NCBI GenBank assembly: GCA_016210745.1
Contig: JACQTO010000245.1
Coordinates: 1-51,054, forward strand
Source of the DNA: Betaproteobacteria bacterium
GTDB lineage: Bacteria; Pseudomonadota; Gammaproteobacteria; Burkholderiales; SG8-39
Reading direction: 5' to 3'
Length of the DNA: 51,054 bases
Notes under the pieces: model-generated
What the model saw: only the letters and a program-made list of their open reading frames with translations
Databases searched by the model: none
Told to the model about the DNA's origin: nothing
In this document: positions 7,397 to 15,554 of the stretch, in pieces
Position numbering within the stretch: position 1 is the stretch's first letter
How the letters are laid out: the number at the start of each line of letters is the position of its first letter
Translations under genes and position numbers: made by a program

Positions 7397-8734
7397 GTGA
7401 CGGAAAAGGGAAGACCTTTCGGCCGGATCCTGCCGGCCGCCGAAAATGCGCTCGGCGCTCGTCCGATCGCCGCCGACGAATCGAGCCGGCGCGCATTTCT
7501 GCGCCGGGCGCTTGCGCTCGGCGGCGGCGCGGCGGCGGCAGGGCTGGCGGCGCAGGCCGCCGGCGCAGAGGGCGATCCGGCCATCCTGAAGCTCCCCGCC
7601 CATTCGACGGGCCTGGGCCAGCCGGTGGCGGCGCGCGACTACGGCACGCCCTCCGAGCACGAGGCGAACCTGCAGCGACGTCAAAGTCCGGGCCTGACGC
7701 GGGTGGCGCAGGCTTCCGTGGCCTTCACGCCGCTGCAGGGACTGTTCGGCATCATCACGCCCAACGGCCTGCATTTCGAGCGCCACCACCAAGGCTGGTG
7801 GGACATCGATCCCGAACAGCATCGCCTGATGGTGATGGGAATGGTGAAGGCGCCGACGGTGTATACGCTGAGCGACCTGATGCGACTGCCTTCGGTATCG
7901 CGAATCCACTTCATCGAGTGCGGGGCCAACACCGGCATGGAGTGGGGCAACGTCGCGGTGCCTACGGTGCAGTACACGCACGGCATGCTCTCCTGCTGCG
8001 AATACACGGGCGTGCCGCTCTCGACGCTGCTGGACCACTGCGGCTACGAGCGCAAGAAGGCGAAGTTCGTGCTCGCCGAGGGCGCCGACGGCTCCGGACT
8101 CACGCGCACGATTTCAATGGAGCGGGCGCTGGAGGACGCGATCGTCGCCTGGGCAATGAACGGCGAGATGCTGCGGCCGGAGAACGGCTATCCGCTTCGG
8201 CTCGTGGTGCCCGGCGTGCAGGGTGTCTCGTGGGTGAAGTGGCTGCGCCGCATAGAGGTGGGCGACAAGCCCTGGGATACCCGCGAGGAAGTGCTGCATT
8301 ACATCGACATGATGCCTGACGGCGTGTTCCGCCAGTACAGCTCGATCCAGGAAGCGAAGTCCGTGATCACCACGCCCTCGGGGGGACAGAAACTGCTCGA
8401 CAAAGGCTTGCACAACGTCACCGGCCTTGCCTGGTCCGGCCGCGGCCGCATCAGGCGCGTGGACGTGTCCTTCGATGGCGGGCGCAACTGGCGCACCGCG
8501 AGGCTGGAGTCCCCGGTCCTGCCCAAGGCGCTCACGCGATTTTCGATCGACTGGGTGTGGGATGGGGGACCGGCGATCCTGCAGAGCCGTGCGATCGACG
8601 AGACGGGCTACGTGCAACCGAAGATCAGGCAGCTGCGCCAAGTGCGCGGCACGCGCTCGATCTATCACAACAATGCCATCCAATCCTGGAAGGTGGCGCA
8701 ATCCGGCGAGGTGAGCAATGTTCAGGTCGATTAG
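7397..8734 (+). CDS. soxC: Sulfane dehydrogenase molybdenum subunit SoxC
   Basis: A 445-residue Mo-pterin enzyme of the sulfite oxidase family. A Tat signal lies unusually far in (S-RRAFLRR at about 30-37, hydrophobic stretch 38-57). C175 in IHFIECGANTG is the Mo ligand. The catalytic domain runs to about residue 310 and a Mo-co dimerisation domain follows (FDGGRNW segment). In the Sox cycle SoxCD oxidises the SoxY-bound sulfane sulfur, so thiosulfate can go fully to sulfate without stored sulfur globules. GTG start after AAAGGAGAAGG. The end overlaps soxD by 17 bp. Confidence 0.93.
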   Translation: MTEKGRPFGRILPAAENALGARPIAADESSRRAFLRRALALGGGAAAAGLAAQAAGAEGDPAILKLPAHSTGLGQPVAARDYGTPSEHEANLQRRQSPGLTRVAQASVAFTPLQGLFGIITPNGLHFERHHQGWWDIDPEQHRLMVMGMVKAPTVYTLSDLMRLPSVSRIHFIECGANTGMEWGNVAVPTVQYTHGMLSCCEYTGVPLSTLLDHCGYERKKAKFVLAEGADGSGLTRTISMERALEDAIVAWAMNGEMLRPENGYPLRLVVPGVQGVSWVKWLRRIEVGDKPWDTREEVLHYIDMMPDGVFRQYSSIQEAKSVITTPSGGQKLLDKGLHNVTGLAWSGRGRIRRVDVSFDGGRNWRTARLESPVLPKALTRFSIDWVWDGGPAILQSRAIDETGYVQPKIRQLRQVRGTRSIYHNNAIQSWKVAQSGEVSNVQVD

Positions 8735-9731
8735 TTTCTGCCTGTGCCTGCTGGCCGCCGCAGGCGCGGCTTCAGCGCAGGGCAGGTACCCGGGAATCGG
8801 CCGCCCGGCCACGCCGGCGGAGATCAAAGCCTGGGACATCGATGTGCGCGCCGATCTCGCCGGACTGCCCAAGGGTTCGGGCAGCGTGAAGAAGGGCGAG
8901 GCGGTATGGGAAGAGAAATGCGCTTCCTGCCACGGCACCTTCGGGGACTCGAACGAAGTCTTCACCGCGATCGTCGGGGGCACCAGGCAGGCGGATATCG
9001 AGAAGGGCCGCACGGCCTCGTTGCTCACGCCCGAGCAGGCCCGCACGACTCTGATGAAACTCGCGCACATCGCCACGCTCTGGGATTACATCAACCGCGC
9101 GATGCCGTGGAACGCTCCAAAAACGCTCACGGTGGAAGAAGTCTACGGCGTCACCGCCTTCATCCTGAACCTGGGCAACATCGTGCCCGACGATTTCGTG
9201 CTGTCGGAGGCCAACATGGCCGAGGTGGGCAGGCGCCTTCCCAACCGCAACGGCCTGACGCGAGCGCACGGGCTGTGGGAGGTGAAGGGCAAGCCGGACG
9301 TGAAGAACACCGCGTGCATGAAGGATTGCCCGGTCGAGGGCCGAATCGTTTCGCAGTTGCCCGATCACGCACGCGATGCCCACGGCAATCTCGCCGATCA
9401 GAACCGCGTCTTCGGCCCGGTGCGCGGCGTTCAAACGGTCGCTTCGCCAGGCGGTTCTCCGGCCGCCTCGGCTGCCATGGCTGCGAGGTCGTTGGCGGAG
9501 AAGACCGGCTGCCTCGCCTGTCATGGGATCGCGAACAAGTTGGTGGGGCCGGCATTGGCCGAGATCGCTGCGAAGCACAAGGGAGACGGCGGCGCCGAGG
9601 CAAGGCTCATCAAGAAGGTCAGGGACGGCGGCGCCGGCGCGTGGGGGCAGATTCCCATGCCGGCGCAGCCGCAGTTGAAGGACGAGGAAATCGCGTCCCT
9701 GGTGAAGTGGGTTTTGGGCGGCGCGAAATAG
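8718..9731 (+). CDS. soxD: Dihaem cytochrome c SoxD, partner of SoxC
   Basis: A 337-residue periplasmic cytochrome with a Sec signal (about residues 1-21, ending ASAQ) and two haem sites: CASCH at 68-72 and CLACH at 265-269. Two further cysteines (C200 and C204, TACMKDCPVEGR) are conserved in SoxD proteins. It accepts the six electrons released when SoxC oxidises sulfane sulfur. The gene overlaps soxC, so the two subunits are translationally coupled. Confidence 0.93.
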   Translation: MFRSISFCLCLLAAAGAASAQGRYPGIGRPATPAEIKAWDIDVRADLAGLPKGSGSVKKGEAVWEEKCASCHGTFGDSNEVFTAIVGGTRQADIEKGRTASLLTPEQARTTLMKLAHIATLWDYINRAMPWNAPKTLTVEEVYGVTAFILNLGNIVPDDFVLSEANMAEVGRRLPNRNGLTRAHGLWEVKGKPDVKNTACMKDCPVEGRIVSQLPDHARDAHGNLADQNRVFGPVRGVQTVASPGGSPAASAAMAARSLAEKTGCLACHGIANKLVGPALAEIAAKHKGDGGAEARLIKKVRDGGAGAWGQIPMPAQPQLKDEEIASLVKWVLGGAK

Positions 9732-9774
9732 CGCCGGCGATGAGAAACGGCTGGTATTGAAACAGGAGGATTGC

Positions 9775-10245
9775 ATGGATCAAAAGCGCAGGGATGTACT
9801 GAGGGCCGGCGGCGGCGCGGGGCTGCTCGCGTTGCTGGGCGCTGCGGGTTTCGCGGCGCCGAACACTGTCATGGCTGCCGATTGGAACAAGACGGCATTC
9901 GACGGCAAGTCCGTTCAGGAGGCGTTCAAGGCGCTCGGCGCCGCGAGCCCTGCCGAATCGGCGGACATCGTCATGAAGGCTCCCGATATCGCCGAAAACG
10001 GCGCAGTGGTGCCGGTCGGCATCGAGAGCAAGATCCAGGGCACTGAATCGATTGCCCTGGTGATCGAGAAGAACCCCAGTCCGCTGGCTGCCGCATTCGA
10101 CATCCCCGCGGGCACGGAACTCGCCGTGACGACGCGGGTGAAGATGGCCGAGACCTCCAACGTGTATGCGCTGGTGAAAGCGAAGGGCCAGTACTACGTC
10201 GCCAAGAAGGAAATCAAGGTCACTCTGGGCGGCTGCGGAGGCTGA
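9775..10245 (+). CDS. soxY: Sulfur carrier subunit SoxY
   Basis: A 156-residue protein that carries sulfur intermediates covalently on its C-terminal cysteine. The C-terminus reads VTLGGCGG, the invariant swinging-arm motif. The N-terminus has a Tat-like signal (KRRDVLRAGGG, cleavage near VMAAD), so the SoxYZ dimer is exported folded. The ATG at 9775 is preferred over an upstream in-frame TTG at 9757, because CAGGAGGA stands 7 bases before the ATG. soxZ follows after 58 bp. Confidence 0.95.
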   Translation: MDQKRRDVLRAGGGAGLLALLGAAGFAAPNTVMAADWNKTAFDGKSVQEAFKALGAASPAESADIVMKAPDIAENGAVVPVGIESKIQGTESIALVIEKNPSPLAAAFDIPAGTELAVTTRVKMAETSNVYALVKAKGQYYVAKKEIKVTLGGCGG

Positions 10246-10303
10246 GCGGGGGCCGCTGCGCAAGCTGAACCCGATCGACAAAATCAAATCCAGGAGAACA
10301 GAC

Positions 10304-10615
10304 ATGGCAGATCCGATGCGTATCCGCGCGGCCTCCAAGGAGGGCGTGGTGAACGTGAAAGTGCTGATGAGTCACGAGATGGAAACCGGTCAACGCAAGG
10401 ATGCGGCGGGAAAGCTCGTCCCGGCGCACTTCATCCAGAGCGTCACGGCCATTTGGCAGGGCAAGACGGTGCTCTCGGCCCAGTGGGGGCCTTCGGTATC
10501 CAAGAACCCCTACCTCGAGTTCAGCTTCAAGGGCGGACAGAAGGGCGAGAAGATCCAGGTCAGCTGGATCGACAACAAAGGCGACAAGCGCACCGACGAA
10601 GCCACGATCAACTGA
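10304..10615 (+). CDS. soxZ: SoxY-binding chaperone subunit SoxZ
   Basis: A 103-residue immunoglobulin-fold protein without a signal peptide. The start (MRIRA) and the HFIQSVTAIWQGKTVLSA and NPYLEFSFKG segments are typical of SoxZ. It pairs with SoxY and leaves with it through the Tat route. ATG after CCAGGAGAAC. It is followed by the remains of a DsrE-like gene. Confidence 0.95.
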   Translation: MADPMRIRAASKEGVVNVKVLMSHEMETGQRKDAAGKLVPAHFIQSVTAIWQGKTVLSAQWGPSVSKNPYLEFSFKGGQKGEKIQVSWIDNKGDKRTDEATIN

Positions 10616-10621
10616 CTTCGG

Positions 10622-10822
10622 ACCGCAGGGCAAGAACGGCAATCCCTGCGGCGCGCTGGTGCAGGATCAGGTCAGCCGGGGCGTCGATTTTCGGGTGTGC
10701 AACTTCACGCTGCTCTCGCGCAAGATCGACAGGAGCCGGGTTATTCCCGAGGCGCGCCTTCCGGTGTGGCCGAGATCGCGAAGCTGCAGGCGCGAGAAGC
10801 TTACGCCTAGATAAAACCCTGA
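10622..10822 (+). pseudogene. Remnant of a DsrE-like sulfur-relay protein gene
   Basis: Between soxZ and soxA the plus strand encodes the C-terminal half of a DsrE-family protein in two frames. The first frame (to about 10758) reads G-GNPCGALVQDQVSRGVDFRVCNFTL, with the family Cys in the RVCNFTL position. The second frame (from 10760) reads SGVAEIAKLQAREAYA, then TAG, then IKP and TGA. Family members end in a G-AEI--LQ-EGYAYI-P-like tail, so a frameshift near 10758 and a Tyr-to-stop change at 10808-10810 are both implied. The N-terminal half, including a start, is missing. Small DsrE-like proteins are commonly found near sox genes. This reading is from family memory, not an alignment. Confidence 0.65.
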
Positions 10823-10879
10823 TGCCAAGTGTCGCGCTCAAGACGGCAGGCAAATTCAATTCATCACCAGGAGAGACAA

Positions 10880-11683
10880 ATGACGGTAACCCTTAGAGCC
10901 GCGACGCTGCTGCTGTCGGCGGCATTGGCCGGGCCGGTCATCGGGCAATCGGCGACCGACGAGATCGCCAAGTATCGCAAGCAATTGCAGGAAGGCAATC
11001 CGGCGGAACTGTGGGAGGCAAGGGGCGAGGACCTCTGGAAGCACAAGCGCGGGCCGAAGAACGCTTCGCTCGAGCGATGCGACCTGGGCAAGGGCCCGGG
11101 CGTGGTCAAGGGCGCGTATGCGGAGCTGCCGCGCTATTTTGCCGACGCCGAGCGGGTGATGGACCTCGAGACACGGCTCGTCCACTGCATGGTGACACTG
11201 CAGGGCTTCACCCCGGCACAGGCCACGGCGCGGCCTTTCGGCTCGGGCACCAACCGCTCCGATTTCGAGGCGCTCGCGGCCTGGATAACCTCGGAATCCA
11301 AAGGCGTGAACATGAATGTGCCGATGGCTCATCCCAAGGAGCAGGAGGCCTATCGCGTGGGCGAGAAGATGTTCTTCTTCCGCGGCGGGCCGCACGACTT
11401 CGGCTGCGTCACCTGTCACGGGGAGAGCGGCAAGCGCATCCGGCTGCAGGACCTGCCCAACCTCACCGACCGTGCCGGGGCGCAACTGGGGTACACCACC
11501 TGGCCCGCCTACCGCGTGTCGCAGGGAGAACTGCGCACGTTCCAGTGGCGCCTGAACGACTGCTACCGCCAGCAGCGCTTCCCGGAACTGAAGTTCGCCT
11601 CCGAAGGCTCGATCGCGCTCACCATGTACCTCGCACGCAATGCCAACGGCGCCGCGTTCAACGCGCCCGCCATCAAGCGCTAG
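10880..11683 (+). CDS. soxA: SoxA, catalytic cytochrome of the SoxXA complex
   Basis: A 267-residue periplasmic protein with a Sec signal (about 1-23, ending VIGQS). One haem motif, CVTCH, is at 176-180, and C228 in LNDCYRQQRFPE is the active-site cysteine that takes up a persulfide and ligates the haem. C67 and C103 occupy the N-terminal domain where dihaem SoxA has a second haem, so this is the monohaem type. SoxXA joins thiosulfate to SoxY. The ATG at 10880 follows CCAGGAGAGAC; an upstream in-frame start at 10829 would disrupt the signal peptide. Confidence 0.93.
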   Translation: MTVTLRAATLLLSAALAGPVIGQSATDEIAKYRKQLQEGNPAELWEARGEDLWKHKRGPKNASLERCDLGKGPGVVKGAYAELPRYFADAERVMDLETRLVHCMVTLQGFTPAQATARPFGSGTNRSDFEALAAWITSESKGVNMNVPMAHPKEQEAYRVGEKMFFFRGGPHDFGCVTCHGESGKRIRLQDLPNLTDRAGAQLGYTTWPAYRVSQGELRTFQWRLNDCYRQQRFPELKFASEGSIALTMYLARNANGAAFNAPAIKR

Positions 11684-11693
11684 GGAGAAGACC

Positions 11694-12308
11694 ATGAAAC
11701 TGAAGATCCTTGCAGTCGCAGCGATCGCATTGCTTGCGGCGGGCTGCGCATCGGTATCCGAACAGGAGACCGCGAAGAAGGCGCTCGAGGTGATGAAGAC
11801 CTCGTTCAAGGAGCGTGGGCAGGCCAAGCTCGACCGGCTGGACCAGGACGACGCGCAGAGGCTGTGCAGCCAGCCGCCTTCGGCTGCGATAGCCAAGGAG
11901 ACCGGCGAGCGCATCGAGAAATCCAACTTCACGGCCATCAAGTACCCTGCCGACGGCAAGATACTGGGCGATTGGCGCGAGGGGGAAAAGATCGCGCAGA
12001 GCGGCATCGGCAAACAGTACTCGGATGATCCGAAGCGACCCTCCGGCGGCAACTGCTATGCGTGTCACCAGCTCAGGAAGGAGGAGATCTCCTTCGGCAC
12101 CATGGGACCGAGCCTGTACAACTACGGCAAGCTGCGCGGCACGAGCGAGGCGATCCAGCGTTACACCTGGGGCAAGATCTGGAATGCTCAGGCCTTCACC
12201 GCCTGCTCCAACATGCCCCGGTTCGGCCACAACGGCATTCTCACGGAGCAGCAGATCAGGCACGTGGCCGCGCTTCTGCTCGACCCGAACTCGCCGGTCA
12301 ACAAGTAA
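11694..12308 (+). CDS. soxX: SoxX, electron-transfer cytochrome of SoxXA
   Basis: A 204-residue cytochrome with one haem motif, CYACH, at 121-125. The likely distal ligand is M174 in CSNMPRFGHNG. The N-terminus has a lipobox (LLAAGC, Cys18), so this SoxX may be a lipoprotein. A long segment (20-115) precedes the haem domain, as in the larger SoxX type. It takes electrons from SoxA. The ATG at 11694 follows AGGGAGAAG, 10 bp after soxA; an in-frame ATG at 11640 lies inside soxA and is rejected. Confidence 0.92.
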   Translation: MKLKILAVAAIALLAAGCASVSEQETAKKALEVMKTSFKERGQAKLDRLDQDDAQRLCSQPPSAAIAKETGERIEKSNFTAIKYPADGKILGDWREGEKIAQSGIGKQYSDDPKRPSGGNCYACHQLRKEEISFGTMGPSLYNYGKLRGTSEAIQRYTWGKIWNAQAFTACSNMPRFGHNGILTEQQIRHVAALLLDPNSPVNK

Positions 12309-12324
12309 GCGCGCAAGAGCTTAC

Positions 12325-14043
12325 GTGAACAAAAGGGAGTTCCTGCATGTGATCGCGGTGGCCGCCGCAGGCGGCCTGCCGTTGGCCCAGTTCGCCGGCC
12401 GCGCGCGGGCGCAGGGTGCGCGGTTCTACGACCTGCCGCGCCGCGGCAACGTGCACCTGCTGCACTTCACCGACTGCCATGCACAGCTGCTGCCGGTCTG
12501 GTTCCGCGAGCCCAGCGTCAACCTGGGCATCGGTGAAGCAAAGGGCAGGCCGCCGCACCTGGTCGGCGAGGCGCTGCTCGAGCATTTCGGAATCGATCGG
12601 GGAACCCCCGATGCGCACGCGTTCACTTACCTCGATTTCGAAAAAGCCGCCCGCACCTACGGCAAACTCGGCGGCTTCGCGCATCTGGCGACGCTGGTGA
12701 AGGAGCTCAAGGCGAGCCGCCCCGGGGCATTGCTGCTCGATGGCGGGGACACCTGGCAAGGGTCGGCGACGTCGCTGTGGACCGAGGGCCAGGATATGGT
12801 GGATGCCGGCAAGCAACTCGGCGTGGACGTGATGACCGGACACTGGGAGTTCACTCTGGGCGCGAAACGCGTGCAGAAAATCGTCGAGGACGACTTCAAG
12901 GGCCGGATCGATTTTGTGGCGCAGAATGTGAAGACCGCCGACTTCGGCGACCCGGTATTCCCGTCCTATGTCATCAAGCGCATCAACGGCGTGCCGGTGG
13001 CTATTGTCGGCCAGGCCTTTCCGTACACGCCGATCGCCAATCCGCGCTATTTCGTCGCCGATTGGAATTTCGGCATCCAGGAAGAATCGCTGCAGGGCGC
13101 GGTGAACGAGGCGCGCTCGAAGGGCGCGCAGGCCGTGGTCCTGCTCTCGCACAATGGCTTGGACGTGGACATCAAGCTCGCCTCGCGCCTGCGCGGGATC
13201 GACGCCATCCTCGGCGGGCACACGCATGACGGCGTGCCCGCGCCGATCGTGGTGAAGAACGCAGGCGGCCAGACGCTGGTGACCAATGCCGGATCGAACG
13301 GCAAGTTCCTCGGCGTGCTCGACCTGGACGTGAAGGCCGGCAAAGTGGAGGGGTTCAACTACAAGCTCCTGCCGGTGTTCGCCAACCTGCTGCCGGCGGA
13401 CAAGGACATGCAGGCCCTGATCGGCAGAATACGCGCCCCCTACGCGGCGAAGCTCGCCGAGCCGCTCGCCCTCACCGAGGGGCTGCTCTACCGCCGCGGC
13501 AATTTCAACGGCACGTTCGACCAGGTGATCCTCGACGCTCTGATGGCGGTGAAGGATGCGGAGATCGCGTTTTCACCGGGCTTTCGCTGGGGCACGAGCC
13601 TGCTCCCGGGCCAGCCGATCCTGATGGAGCACCTGATGGACCAGACGGCGATCACCTATCCGTACACCACCGTGACGGAGATGACGGGCGAGACGATCAA
13701 GACGATTCTGGAGGACGTCAGCGACAACCTGTTCAACCCGGATCCGTATTACCAGCAGGGCGGCGACATGGTGCGCGTAGGCGGGCTGCAGTACGTGTGC
13801 GATCCCTCCGCGAAAATGGGCAGCCGCATCAGCGGGATGACCCTCAAGGGCAAGCCCGTCGAGCCGGCGAAGAAATACAGGGTCGCCGGGTGGGCGCCGG
13901 TAGCAGAGGAAGCGAAGAAGGCGGGCGGCGAGCCCATTTGGGACTTGATGGCCCGATACCTGCGCGATCGCAAGGTGGTAAAACCGGTCCGCCTCAATCT
14001 GCCGCGTCTCGTGGGCGTGGAACGCAACCCCGGCATCGCTTAA
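12325..14043 (+). CDS. soxB: SoxB, dimanganese thiosulfohydrolase
   Basis: A 572-residue enzyme of the 5'-nucleotidase fold that releases sulfate from SoxY-bound S-sulfonate. The signature elements are present: HFTDCHAQ (residues 47-54), LLLDGGDTWQGS (about 136-147), the SoxB-specific TGHWEFT (170-176) and GGHTHDG (296-302), which together bind the two metals. A weak export signal with KREF and a hydrophobic stretch covers residues 1-30. The GTG at 12325 is the only start giving the normal SoxB N-terminus; the frame extends farther upstream through soxX. No good ribosome site is seen, so coupling to soxX (16 bp away) is likely. The TAA stop is also the start of repeat copy B. Confidence 0.93.
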   Translation: MNKREFLHVIAVAAAGGLPLAQFAGRARAQGARFYDLPRRGNVHLLHFTDCHAQLLPVWFREPSVNLGIGEAKGRPPHLVGEALLEHFGIDRGTPDAHAFTYLDFEKAARTYGKLGGFAHLATLVKELKASRPGALLLDGGDTWQGSATSLWTEGQDMVDAGKQLGVDVMTGHWEFTLGAKRVQKIVEDDFKGRIDFVAQNVKTADFGDPVFPSYVIKRINGVPVAIVGQAFPYTPIANPRYFVADWNFGIQEESLQGAVNEARSKGAQAVVLLSHNGLDVDIKLASRLRGIDAILGGHTHDGVPAPIVVKNAGGQTLVTNAGSNGKFLGVLDLDVKAGKVEGFNYKLLPVFANLLPADKDMQALIGRIRAPYAAKLAEPLALTEGLLYRRGNFNGTFDQVILDALMAVKDAEIAFSPGFRWGTSLLPGQPILMEHLMDQTAITYPYTTVTEMTGETIKTILEDVSDNLFNPDPYYQQGGDMVRVGGLQYVCDPSAKMGSRISGMTLKGKPVEPAKKYRVAGWAPVAEEAKKAGGEPIWDLMARYLRDRKVVKPVRLNLPRLVGVERNPGIA

Positions 14044-14160
14044 GCCGGTGTCGCCGGATCCAAAGAGGCCAGTCTTACCGTAATCCATCTCGTGTTTTCG
14101 CGCAATTGCAAATTGCAACTGCGCGAAAACACGAGACCCATATAACACCAAATTCTTCGC
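14041..14160 (+). repeat. Intergenic hairpin repeat, copy B (diverged)
   Basis: This begins with TAAGCCGG, whose TAA is the soxB stop codon. It continues through a diverged left flank (GCCGGATCCAAAG, CAGTCTTACCGTAATC). The hairpin arms are 14089-14111 and 14113-14135 (23 positions, one mismatch; tip TTGCAA-A-TTGCAA). A right flank resembling AACACCAAATTCTTCGC follows. The outer stem (CTCGTG instead of CTCCCC) differs from other copies on both arms. It may also act as the 3' end of the sox transcript, although there is no T run. The right boundary is uncertain. Confidence 0.7.
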
Positions 14161-14270
14161 GCACCTGGTTGACTTGCGTCAATTCGAGGCGGTCCGCAAA
14201 AGAGTTATCTAAGAACTGCGGATGCGGCGCATCGACGTGCGGCCGTGCCCATCATTCCAGGGAGAGCCCA

Positions 14271-15383
14271 ATGGCAGAGGAATTCGCGTTCGGCGACGAG
14301 CTCGGGCCGGCCAAGATAATCCAAGTCTACGAGCCCTCGCTCGGTCTCAAAGGGGTGCTGGTGGTGGACAACGTCGCGCGCGGGCCATCCATCGGCGGGC
14401 TGCGCATGGCCTCCGATGTGAGCACACAGGAGTGCTTTCGCCTCGCCCGGGCGATGACATTGAAGAATTCGGCGGCCGGCCTCGCTCATGGCGGGGGCAA
14501 GTCCGTGCTGGTGGGCGATCCCCGCATGCCGCGCGAAAAAAAGGAAGCGCTGATCCGGGCCTTCGCCCACGCGCTGCGAAACGAGCAGGACTACATCTTC
14601 GGTCCGGATATGGGCACCGACGAGATGTGCATGGCATGGATCAAGGACGAAATCGGCCGCTCGGTCGGCCTGCCTGCCTCGCTGGGAGGCATTCCGCTCG
14701 ACGAGATCGGCGCGACCGGATGGGGCCTCGCCCGCTGCGCCGAGGCGGCGGTGCGCTATTGCGATTTTGCGCTCGAGGGCGCGCGCGTGGCGATCCAGGG
14801 ATTCGGCTCGGTGGGCAGGCATGCGGCGCGTTTTCTCGCCGCGCGCGGGGCGGTGCTGGTCGCGGCCTCCGATACCGCAGGCGCCGTCTATAACCGCAAG
14901 GGACTGGACATCGCGGCACTGGTTCGCCTGAAGGAGGAAGGCAAGAGCGTGTGCAGCTCGGGGCTGGGCGAGAAACTCGGAGGCGAGGCGATCATCGATA
15001 TCCCCTGCGACATCTGGATTCCGGCGGCGCGTCCGGACGTGATTCGCGAGGACAACGTCGAGCGCCTGAAGACCCGGCTGGTACTGCAGGGCGCCAATAT
15101 TCCATTTACCGCCGGTGCGGAAAAAACCTTGGCGCGCAAAGGCGTGCTGGTCGTGCCGGATTTCATCGCCAACGCGGGCGGGGTGATTTGCGCGGCCATG
15201 GAGTACACCGGCGCCACGCAGGCGGCGGCATTTGCGGCGATCGATGAAAAGATTCTCGCCAACACCGAAGCTGTGCTCGCCGAGGCCAAGGCCAAGGGCG
15301 TGCTGCCGCGCGAGGCAGCCCGGGATATCGCCACGCGGCGAGTAAAGCAGGCAATGGAAAACAGGCGCTTCAATATCTTCTAG
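14271..15383 (+). CDS. Glu/Leu/Phe/Val dehydrogenase family enzyme
   Basis: A 370-residue amino-acid dehydrogenase by family. The N-terminal domain carries the substrate-binding and catalytic lysines (K65 in AMTLKNSAAGL; K77 in HGGGKSVL) and D113 in FGPDMGT. A Rossmann domain follows (VAIQGFGSVG at about 172-182) with the NAGG element near the end (FIANAGGVICAA). The family catalyses reversible oxidative deamination with NAD(P). At 370 residues it is nearer leucine/phenylalanine dehydrogenase length than glutamate dehydrogenase (about 420-450), so the substrate is open. The ATG at 14271 follows CCAGGGAGAGC. A longer frame reaches into soxB but is not credible. Confidence 0.82.
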   Translation: MAEEFAFGDELGPAKIIQVYEPSLGLKGVLVVDNVARGPSIGGLRMASDVSTQECFRLARAMTLKNSAAGLAHGGGKSVLVGDPRMPREKKEALIRAFAHALRNEQDYIFGPDMGTDEMCMAWIKDEIGRSVGLPASLGGIPLDEIGATGWGLARCAEAAVRYCDFALEGARVAIQGFGSVGRHAARFLAARGAVLVAASDTAGAVYNRKGLDIAALVRLKEEGKSVCSSGLGEKLGGEAIIDIPCDIWIPAARPDVIREDNVERLKTRLVLQGANIPFTAGAEKTLARKGVLVVPDFIANAGGVICAAMEYTGATQAAAFAAIDEKILANTEAVLAEAKAKGVLPREAARDIATRRVKQAMENRRFNIF

Positions 15384-15554
15384 TGGGCGTTGCATAAATG
15401 GCTGACACGCCGGCCCTCATCCTCTGCTCCGCCGTCATGCTGCTCAGGCCCGAATAGCTGATGCTCGGGACGGGATAACCGGCATGTATCGCATCCGATA
15501 TTTCCGAGGCCGTGACGGCCGAGCGCACCGGCATGGCCGTTGCGCCGGCGACGG

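Noticed and set aside
15384..15554. Small minus-strand frame beyond the cyclase gene (about 77 residues)
   Set aside because: No recognisable family, no good ribosome site; treated as an intergenic stretch.
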